Assembly (NCBI GenBank): GCA_023151185.1
Contig: JAKLJL010000001.1
Location: 744,001 to 808,000 of the forward strand
Direction: 5' to 3'
Origin: Bacteroidota bacterium
GTDB lineage: Bacteria > Bacteroidota > JABWAT01
DNA: 64,000 bases
Shown piece by piece: positions 42,374 to 49,621 of this stretch. The notes beneath the pieces are model-generated. The model made no database searches, was not told the origin of the DNA, and was given only the letters and a program-made list of their open reading frames with translations. Position 1 is the first letter of the stretch, and every line of letters starts with the position of its first letter. The position numbers and the translations under genes were made by a program.

Positions 42374-43335
42374 TTGGCCTCAGGCCCGGTCCTGCAGTTT
42401 TCTGCCCGGCTGAAAATTTCTTCCGCAAAACTGGATTCACCAGCCCGTACAATTAAATCGAACCGGTTTTCAAACCGGAATTCGGAGGTCCGTGAAAAAA
42501 AGCAGCCTCCGGCGATTTCGAATAACCAGGGTGCCCCGCCGATGATAAACACGCCTTTTGCCCGAAGAACCCGGTTGTCGCCCTCAAGATCACGAAACAG
42601 AGCAGTGAGCATTTTTTCATGGAACTCACCGTCCGCCCAGATTCTTCCTTTGCCGGTGTATTCCAGGGCGGGCAGATGTCCGTTGTTTTTTTGACTAACT
42701 CTGAAGCTGAACCTGGGGGGAAGCTGAAGGTCAAGAACTGATTCCGGAATTGCCCCGAAACCGCATTCATAAATAGCCAGTTTGGGCGGAACCTGCTGGT
42801 CAAGATCGAGTCTGACTTTTTCAGTCTTCTCAGGTCCGGCAAGGTCAATCCGGGATATGACGGCAATATCTGCAGATTCAATCTGATCATCAAAAACGAC
42901 TGAGTCTCTGAAATCTTCATCCAGATAAAGAATTGGATCAATCAGGGTGATGAGTGGCCGCAACTCAATCCGGCGTATCAGATCAGATCCCTTTAACCGG
43001 AAAATCAGATCAGAGGGTCGGGCAATACCCGATGGCTCGATGATGATCCGGTCCGGTTTTACCTCAGTTAGCAGAAAATTAAGCGAATCAAGCAGCATTT
43101 CATTATCGGCACAGCAGATGCAGCCGCCGGGGATTTCGACAAGGTCAAAAGGTTTGCCATCAGCCGTTATCAGGGTTCCGTCAATTCCGGTTTCTCCGAA
43201 TTCATTGACGATTACTGCAATTTTTTCCCGGTCTTTTCTAAGCTGAAGCAACCGGATGATGGCCGTTGTTTTCCCAACACCAAGAAACCCGGTTACCAGA
43301 TGAAGCGGAATTTTGGGTGAATTGACTTGACTCAT
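42370..43335 (-). CDS. CobW/COG0523 G3E GTPase (metallochaperone type)
   Basis: 321 residues. P-loop TGFLGVGKTT, the metal-binding CxCC motif in IPGGCICCADNE, IIEPSGIARP and the guanine motif (SRIDL) are present, with a CobW C-terminal domain from ~residue 215. Such proteins deliver or insert zinc, cobalt or other metals at GTP cost. There is no His-rich stretch. A TACCTTTA -7-like box sits only 4 bases before the ATG and no Shine-Dalgarno is visible, so the mRNA could be leaderless. It heads the operon with MFS and the 58-aa protein. Confidence 0.9.
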   Translation of the reverse strand: MSQVNSPKIPLHLVTGFLGVGKTTAIIRLLQLRKDREKIAVIVNEFGETGIDGTLITADGKPFDLVEIPGGCICCADNEMLLDSLNFLLTEVKPDRIIIEPSGIARPSDLIFRLKGSDLIRRIELRPLITLIDPILYLDEDFRDSVVFDDQIESADIAVISRIDLAGPEKTEKVRLDLDQQVPPKLAIYECGFGAIPESVLDLQLPPRFSFRVSQKNNGHLPALEYTGKGRIWADGEFHEKMLTALFRDLEGDNRVLRAKGVFIIGGAPWLFEIAGGCFFSRTSEFRFENRFDLIVRAGESSFAEEIFSRAENCRTGPEAK

Positions 43336-43388
43336 AACGTAAAGGTACAGAAATTATTGATTTAAGTCAGAATAAACTGCTGGATGCT

Positions 43389-44258
43389 ATGAAAAACATG
43401 ATGCTTTCACTGCTCGTTATCTTTTTGGGATTTTCCTCCTGCGCCCATCTGTCTGAGAGGGAGAAAACGGTTTCAGACCTTCAGGAAGAATTCAGGTGGA
43501 AGGCGGACAGAACGCTGTGGGTCAGTGCCCACCGGGGCGGACCGGTTGCAGGATTTCCGGAAAATTGTCTGAGCACATTTGATAAAACCGCGGCACTTGG
43601 CCGATTGATGATTGAATGTGATGTCAGACTCAGTGCCGATTCGGTGCTCGTTTTCAGCCATGATGAAGAGATGGGAAGAACCCATTCTGTTTCCGGAGTA
43701 AAAATTTCGGACATGACCTACCGCGATCTCAAAAAGGTAAGGTTGAAAGATGATAACGGTCAATTGACGGAAGCAGGAATTCCTACCCTGGATGAGGTCT
43801 TAACCTGGGCAGGAAATAAAGCTGTTCTGACTCTGGATGTAAAGCAGGGTGTACCATTTAAAATGGTCACAGATAAAATCAGGCAGCACCGGGCCGAAGG
43901 GTATGCCATGGTGATCACTTACACACTGGCTGACGCCGAAACCGTTCACAAGCTGCATCCCGGAGTCATGATTTCGGTCGTACTTCAAACGGTTGAGGAA
44001 TGGGAAAAATTTAAAACTACCGGAATTCCCTATTCCCTGATTACGGCGTTTACCGGGGTAAGAGAACCTTCGGGTTCGTTATATGACAGCCTGCACGCAA
44101 ACGGGATTTATGCAGCTTTGGGCGTGTTTTCAGAGGATAAACTTGCGGGTGGAACTGGGGATACAGTGTATGCCGGATTTTTTAAACGGGGTGCAGATAT
44201 TCTGGCAACTGACCGGCCCGAGGCGGTCATGACTGTCATCAGGTCACTTGAAAATTAG
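43389..44258 (+). CDS. Glycerophosphodiester phosphodiesterase lipoprotein
   Basis: 289 residues with a lipobox (FLGFSSC, Cys ~18). The GDPD barrel has catalytic His in SAHRGGPVAGFPENC, the metal ligands IECDVRLSAD and the second His in VFSHDEEMGRT. It hydrolyses glycerophosphodiesters to glycerol-3-phosphate and alcohol, probably in the periplasm or at the surface. The gene shares its 53-base upstream spacer with the divergent cobW-like gene and overlaps the ftsB/divIC-like gene by 4 bases at the 3' end. Confidence 0.92.
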   Translation: MKNMMLSLLVIFLGFSSCAHLSEREKTVSDLQEEFRWKADRTLWVSAHRGGPVAGFPENCLSTFDKTAALGRLMIECDVRLSADSVLVFSHDEEMGRTHSVSGVKISDMTYRDLKKVRLKDDNGQLTEAGIPTLDEVLTWAGNKAVLTLDVKQGVPFKMVTDKIRQHRAEGYAMVITYTLADAETVHKLHPGVMISVVLQTVEEWEKFKTTGIPYSLITAFTGVREPSGSLYDSLHANGIYAALGVFSEDKLAGGTGDTVYAGFFKRGADILATDRPEAVMTVIRSLEN

Positions 44259-44590
44259 TCCTGATCTTCAGAAACCTGAACTTTGTACAAGGTCTCACCG
44301 GGTTTTACCATCCCGTATTTTTCGCGTGCGGCCTTTTCAATTCTTTTTTTATCGGTCTGGAGCAGTTTGATTTCTTTTCTGAGTGAATCCTGAATTTCAG
44401 TTTCCCGTTTCAGCGCCGTTTTCAGTTCCCGGTTTTCGAGTTCAAGATTCAACCGGACCCTGAGGCCATTATCCCCCATAACCAATGTCCACCCGATCCA
44501 GAGAACAACAGCCAGAAAAAGGACAATCACTCTCTTTTCTTTCAGAAAGCTATAGAGGGTGAGAAGAATTTGTTTCAGAGTGGTCAGCAT
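44255..44590 (-). CDS. Septum-formation initiator family protein (FtsB/DivIC-like)
   Basis: 111 residues. One N-terminal membrane helix (VIVLFLAVVLWIGWTLVMG) precedes a coiled coil (LENRELKTALKRETEIQDSLRKEI) and the conserved end KAAREKYGMVKPGETLYKV. FtsB/DivIC joins FtsL and FtsQ/DivIB in the divisome outside the cytoplasm. In many genomes it follows enolase; here it stands alone opposite GDPD. Confidence 0.9.
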   Translation of the reverse strand: MLTTLKQILLTLYSFLKEKRVIVLFLAVVLWIGWTLVMGDNGLRVRLNLELENRELKTALKRETEIQDSLRKEIKLLQTDKKRIEKAAREKYGMVKPGETLYKVQVSEDQD

Positions 44591-44640
44591 ATCACAAAGG
44601 TAAATTCTCTGTTGACAAGATCAAAAAACCTGTAAAAATA

Positions 44641-44667
44641 AAAAAAGGCCGGCAGAACCGGCCTTTT
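44641..44667 (-). terminator. Terminator of the first secreted-protein gene of the cluster
   Basis: AAAAGGCCGG / CCGGCCTTTT stem with a 5-nt loop, T-rich on the minus strand, 22 bases after the stop of the 1,075-aa protein. Confidence 0.85.
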
Positions 44668-44688
44668 CAGTTGAAAACAAGTGAGGTC

Positions 44689-47600
44689 TTATTTCATCAG
44701 GGTCATAGACCGGGTCATGGTTTTCCCATTGGCTGTAACAGAATAGAAATAGATCCCGCTGGCAAGTTCAGATCCATTTAAAGTAATTTCAGAAACCCCG
44801 GCTACAAGCTTCTGATTTACAGGAACACTGACTTCCTGCCCCAGAATGTTGAATATCCGGATAAGAACTTTCTGTTCAGACGGAAGGGTGATTCTGATTT
44901 TTGTAGACGGGTTAAACGGATTTGGGTAATTCGCAGATACCTCAAATTTATCAGGAACCGGATTTACTTCCAGAATCCGGGACAAGGTTGTTTTACCATC
45001 GGTATCAATTTGTTTCAGGCGGTAAAGGGTTCCCGTTAAACATCCGGAATCAGTAAAACTGTATTCTCTTGCTTCGGTTGTTGTCACTGAGCCGGGAATA
45101 AATCCAGCCGAAACCCAACCGGTGTTTTTCGACGGGATGGACTTTTGTACTTCAAATCCTGCATTATTGGTTTCTGACCGGGTTTGCCATTTTAACAGAA
45201 CCGAATTACCGGATGGTACAGCGGTAAAAGATGTCAGTTCAACGGGAACCGTAATTCCCGGGTTGGTAACCTGAATGGTCATTCCGGATTTGACGAGGTT
45301 CTGATCGTAGAAAATGGTGATTCCCTGATCACCTGCTGCATTCTGGAAGCCCAGTGTTGCATCATTCTGGCCCATGGTAACCGGACCGAAAATCCAGTTG
45401 AATGAGCCATCAGGATACAAAACAAGCTGATAAGAAACAGAAGGCGGGCCTGTTTTGGTACTCTTGGCAAGCCGGGTTTGGGGTGCTGGTTTTGCAGTTC
45501 CCCGGGCCGTGCTGCCACCAATTGATTCCCAATCCTGATATCTGATCTGGTTGTCGACCTGAAGGATAAATTTATCCGTTCCGGAAAGGTAATGAACCTG
45601 TGTATAACTTTCCCAAACCATGTCATTCCAGTACATCATGATGGCGTTATAACCCAGTGCAGATTTGGGTAAAAGAGTATTACTGTAATCGGTTGAATAA
45701 TTTCCAAAACTGAGCTGTCCGTTAGTGGTGACGAAGAGGGAATCAAATGACCCGGAATAAAACGGAAAATTAAATCCGATCGGAAATTTCCCAAAAGCCT
45801 CATCATCTGCGGATCCTTCATTTCCCCAAATCCGGGTTCCGGTTTCAGAAATATCTACCCAGGGGAGAATTTCCCCGTCAGGGTCATCACTGAATTTCCA
45901 GCTATAACCAGCCAGGTCCGTTCTGGGACGAGCCGCACAGCGCAGAGTGTTTGAATAATCAGAATATCTTGTACCTCTTACAACTGCAACAACTGCAAAA
46001 TCATACCGATCATGGTTCTGCAACCCGGTAATTGTTTTTGTAGTTACAGAATTTCCAATAACAGAGTCGATTGGTGCGGGTTGCTCACTCTGCAGGGCGC
46101 GTTCACCAGTTTCCACCGGAACAGGCAGCGCATAGATCAAAAATTTTGAAACATGTTCAGGGTTTTCGTAAAGCCAAGAGAGGGTGACCTCTGTGTCATT
46201 GGGTATTGCCTTTTCAAGAACCGGTGGGGCAATGACAGGGGCAGAAAGTAAAATTGACATTGCCGACCGGATCAGATTCTGATTGTGGAACAAGGTAAGA
46301 CCCTGACTTTTGTCATTATTCTGGAATCCGATTGTTGCATTTCCCTGAGTCAGAGAAACCTCATTGAACTGCCATTCCACATTCCCGTTTGGATACAGAA
46401 TCACCTGATAGGTTAAAACAGGGTTTCCTGCTGTGGATTTTAGTTGGGTGAATTTTTGACTGTTCTTATATCCCGGTTCCAAAACTGTATTTGCCCCACC
46501 GCCACCACCTTCTCCCAGATTGTGGGTTTGGCTGATCTGGATGATCAGGCGGTTTCCGTCATTGAAATAATAGGCAGTTGTTGTCTCTGTCCACTCCATG
46601 TCGTTCCAATAGGTTGCAATGACAGAACTGTCTGAAGCCGTTGCTGAGGGAAGTGCCTGATTGATATACTCAGTACTGCCGTGGTCGAAGGTTAAAAGTC
46701 CGTTGGATGATATATAGAAGGAGTCAAAATCGGCGGAGTAAAATGGAAATTTAAATCCTATAGGAAATTTCCCGAAAAACTCATCATCAACCGGTGCTGT
46801 GAACAGAATTGGCGTTCCGACTTCCGAAATATCTGTCCAGGCATAAGACGGTCCATCTGAATCGTCTGTGTATTTCCAATTGTATCCGTTATTGATTCTC
46901 GGTCTTGCTGCACCGGTAAGACTGTTGGATGGCAGGGATTTTAGTCCGTAGGGTGTTGAAGCCTGCACTGTTAGATTAAAATGATCTCCATTAGTCAAAC
47001 CTGAGATCACTTTCGAAACAGCCGAGCCGGATTCAACACTATCCACAAAGTCTATTCCGGACACACCTGCAGGATAGGTTGGCTCTCCCTCACCTTCATA
47101 AGCATCTGTGCCGGAAAATGTACCGTAAATGTAATATTTGGAGATCCGGGTATCTGCCGGGGCTGTCCATTTGACCAGAATTGAACCGTCATCCGGAACG
47201 GCTGCATTTAAAACAGGATAGGGCAGGGTTAAATAGTCGGATGGAATAAATGCCGGGGTTCCGCTGATAGATCCGTTATGCCCGTTAAGCGTGACATCCG
47301 GAATTGATTCGGCCCCGTTTGTTTCATCAAAAACCCACACCAGGTAAGGATTTGCAGAGGTAATGGACGAATAGAGGTTTTCTCTGATTTCCTGCGGAGT
47401 TCTTGCAGATTCCCAAAAGCGGTATTCGTCAAAATCGCCGGTTACATACTCATTTGCAGCACCATGACCGATCGAAAGGGAGTCACCTGGTATTATCGGA
47501 TTTATCCCAACCTGAAAAGAATCAATTCTTTCGCCATTCACATAAAGGAGTGCGGTGTAATCCTCAGTTTCCAGTTTGGTCACTGTTGCAGCAAGATGAA

Positions 47601-47916
47601 TCCACTGTTCTGATGGAAACTGATATCCGGTTTCTCTGAAGGTAATTCCGCCTGAAAGGAACACAAGCTGGTTTCCCCAGGCAATCAGTCCCCAACCTCT
47701 CGAACCGGTGTTTCCGAGATAGGATATAATCTCGGTTTCCTGTCCGGGGTGTTTTTTAAACCAGAATTCCATGGTTTGATCGGTTATTGTTTCAAAGCCC
47801 GGAACAATGGAAATGGTCTGGCTTCCATCCAGAGAAAGTGCATTTCCTGTCTGACCGGTTACCGGGATTGAAAACAGGAAAAAGGAAAGAAATAAACCTG
47901 TAGCCTTCAGTTTCAT
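44689..47916 (-). CDS. Secreted LamG/FN3 protein with type IX-like C-terminal sorting domain
   Basis: 1,075 residues from ATG 47916; the longer track start adds 32 residues before a clear signal peptide (LFLSFFLFSIPVTGQ). A LamG-like concanavalin domain covers ~residues 20-235. Then an FN3-like unit plus a beta module occurs twice, at ~residues 240-560 and 570-880, both with W[KS]...DGxxxxWxDISExGT and DDExFGKFPIGFxFPFYS. The C-terminus has YPNPFNPSTKIRI and SGIYFYSVTANGKTMTRSMTLMK. Domains imply carbohydrate or protein binding at the cell surface. AAAGGA precedes the start. Monocistronic with its own terminator. Confidence 0.88.
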   Translation of the reverse strand: MKLKATGLFLSFFLFSIPVTGQTGNALSLDGSQTISIVPGFETITDQTMEFWFKKHPGQETEIISYLGNTGSRGWGLIAWGNQLVFLSGGITFRETGYQFPSEQWIHLAATVTKLETEDYTALLYVNGERIDSFQVGINPIIPGDSLSIGHGAANEYVTGDFDEYRFWESARTPQEIRENLYSSITSANPYLVWVFDETNGAESIPDVTLNGHNGSISGTPAFIPSDYLTLPYPVLNAAVPDDGSILVKWTAPADTRISKYYIYGTFSGTDAYEGEGEPTYPAGVSGIDFVDSVESGSAVSKVISGLTNGDHFNLTVQASTPYGLKSLPSNSLTGAARPRINNGYNWKYTDDSDGPSYAWTDISEVGTPILFTAPVDDEFFGKFPIGFKFPFYSADFDSFYISSNGLLTFDHGSTEYINQALPSATASDSSVIATYWNDMEWTETTTAYYFNDGNRLIIQISQTHNLGEGGGGGANTVLEPGYKNSQKFTQLKSTAGNPVLTYQVILYPNGNVEWQFNEVSLTQGNATIGFQNNDKSQGLTLFHNQNLIRSAMSILLSAPVIAPPVLEKAIPNDTEVTLSWLYENPEHVSKFLIYALPVPVETGERALQSEQPAPIDSVIGNSVTTKTITGLQNHDRYDFAVVAVVRGTRYSDYSNTLRCAARPRTDLAGYSWKFSDDPDGEILPWVDISETGTRIWGNEGSADDEAFGKFPIGFNFPFYSGSFDSLFVTTNGQLSFGNYSTDYSNTLLPKSALGYNAIMMYWNDMVWESYTQVHYLSGTDKFILQVDNQIRYQDWESIGGSTARGTAKPAPQTRLAKSTKTGPPSVSYQLVLYPDGSFNWIFGPVTMGQNDATLGFQNAAGDQGITIFYDQNLVKSGMTIQVTNPGITVPVELTSFTAVPSGNSVLLKWQTRSETNNAGFEVQKSIPSKNTGWVSAGFIPGSVTTTEAREYSFTDSGCLTGTLYRLKQIDTDGKTTLSRILEVNPVPDKFEVSANYPNPFNPSTKIRITLPSEQKVLIRIFNILGQEVSVPVNQKLVAGVSEITLNGSELASGIYFYSVTANGKTMTRSMTLMK

Positions 47917-48102
47917 ACTGGATCCTTTCTTTATAGTAAATAAAAATGATAAAAAGGTATTGTTATTCAAAAATGAATTTGCTTTACCGGACGAAATTGT
48001 TTTATAGATCACAAAATGTCCGGTATTTCATTCAACTGAAACGGATAACGGGAGTTTCTGATTTTGATGCCTGGTAAGGTCAGGAGGGGGGAGCATATGT
48101 AC

Positions 48103-48141
48103 AAAACACCGGCAGGTTATAGGTGGGCCTGCCGGTGTTTT
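48103..48141 (-). terminator. Terminator of the second cluster gene
   Basis: AAAACACCGGCAGG / CCTGCCGGTGTTTT, 14-bp perfect stem, 16 bases after the stop of the 438-aa protein. Confidence 0.8.
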
Positions 48142-48157
48142 ACAGGAAAAAGCAGGT

Positions 48158-49474
48158 TTACTTCATCAGGGTCATGGACCGGGTGATTGTTTTTCCATTA
48201 GCAGTGACAGAATAGAAATAGACACCACTTGCAAGATTGGCGGCGTTGAAGCGAATTTCCTTTTTACCGGCAGTCATTTTTTCGTTTGCAAGAACTGCGA
48301 TTTCCTGCCCGATAATGTTTGATACCTTCACCAAAACCTGACTGTCTGCAGCAAGGTTAAACCGGATTTTGGTTTCTGGGTTAAACGGATTCGGATAGTT
48401 TCCTTCAACTTCGAATGTTCCGGCAGCACCGGTGAAAGTCAGAATTTCTGATAGAGTCATCTTGCCATCGGTGTCGGTCTGGCGAAGCTGATAGGTAACC
48501 TGTCCTGAAACTGCTTTATCCATCCATTGATAGGATTGCTTCTCAGTTGTATTTCCTTTGCCGTTAATAAATGCAACCGGTTCACCGTTCTTTAAAATTT
48601 CAAATCCGGCATTGTTTACTTCAGAGGCTGTTTCCCATTTTAAAAGAGCACCGCCATGAACCGGACTTACAGAAAATGAGGAAAGTTCCACCGGGAGGGT
48701 ACCAGGGTTCAAATTCGTCCAGGCATCAGCACTGGTTGCTCCAAACCCAACCCGCAGAGCATCAAATGCGCCAGTAGGGTTATTAACCCCACGGGAATGC
48801 CAGGTGATATTTCCAATATCGGATGGAACTGGGTCTGAAGCTGCTGCTGCAGTCAAAATAGAAATTGCCGCTGTTTCGGTTGCCGGCTCACTGGTTCCGG
48901 AAGGATTTACCCAAACAAACGCTTCGTCGTCATTCGTTGCGCCATTGTGAAAAGTGTACCTGACCACTACCAGATAAGTTTCGCCAAAAACTCTTTCGGT
49001 TCCTTCAAGTACTGGGGTATTGGAGAGTTTAGAAAGCCCGAATTTGAACCCGCTTCCTGAAGGAATAGCAAATAACCGGGCAAAATATGTTGTTCCGGTT
49101 CCCGAATTACCGACTGTCATAAAATAATTTGAACTGGTTCCGGCAGCGGTATTAATTCTGATCAAAGCCGAGTACATAACAGTATGAGTTGAGAAAGTCG
49201 TAATTGGGGTAAAGCCCTTATAAGCACGGCTGGCAGTTGCAGTTGGGGTAGGCATTTCAACATACTCCATATCTCCGCCATTATAACCGGGATAGGTAAG
49301 AGGCGAGGTGATCTGCACCGTTGGCTCAGGGCCGGTGCCACCTTTTGTCCAGGATGACTGGCCAATAAGTGTTGCTCCGGTTGTCAGCCCGGTAAAATCA
49401 TCCGTAAACGTCTGGGCAGTGGAAATTGAAACAACTGCCAATGCCGTTATTAAAGTCAGGAACAATTTTTTCAT
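48158..49474 (-). CDS. Secreted protein with LamG-like domain and sorting domain
   Basis: 438 residues from ATG 49474 (23 residues shorter than the track). Signal peptide LFLTLITALAVVSISTAQ. A single jelly-roll-like domain (residues ~20-270) contains LVVVRYTFHNGATNDDEAFV, which recurs in the neighbour at 49622. After an FN3-like LKWETASEVNNAGFEI segment comes the sorting domain YPNPFNPETKIRFNLA...FYSVTANGKTITRSMTLMK. Function unknown beyond probable surface binding. Confidence 0.85.
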   Translation of the reverse strand: MKKLFLTLITALAVVSISTAQTFTDDFTGLTTGATLIGQSSWTKGGTGPEPTVQITSPLTYPGYNGGDMEYVEMPTPTATASRAYKGFTPITTFSTHTVMYSALIRINTAAGTSSNYFMTVGNSGTGTTYFARLFAIPSGSGFKFGLSKLSNTPVLEGTERVFGETYLVVVRYTFHNGATNDDEAFVWVNPSGTSEPATETAAISILTAAAASDPVPSDIGNITWHSRGVNNPTGAFDALRVGFGATSADAWTNLNPGTLPVELSSFSVSPVHGGALLKWETASEVNNAGFEILKNGEPVAFINGKGNTTEKQSYQWMDKAVSGQVTYQLRQTDTDGKMTLSEILTFTGAAGTFEVEGNYPNPFNPETKIRFNLAADSQVLVKVSNIIGQEIAVLANEKMTAGKKEIRFNAANLASGVYFYSVTANGKTITRSMTLMK

Positions 49475-49585
49475 ATATACTCCAGGATTTTGTGTGGGGT
49501 AAATATACCAATCGCAGAGGCAATGCTCCATGTTCAGGATCACCGGAACACTTAAAATCAGATTAAATTTACAGAAGGAAAGGAA

Positions 49586-49612
49586 ATCCTCCGGAGGGAA
49601 CCTCCGGAGGAT
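49586..49612 (-). terminator. Terminator of the third cluster gene
   Basis: ATCCTCCGGAGG-GAA-CCTCCGGAGGAT, 12-bp perfect stem with a 3-nt loop (GAA), 9 bases after the stop of the 964-aa gene. T-tract weak (TTTCCTTTCC). Confidence 0.7.
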
Positions 49613-49621
49613 GAGAAGGGG

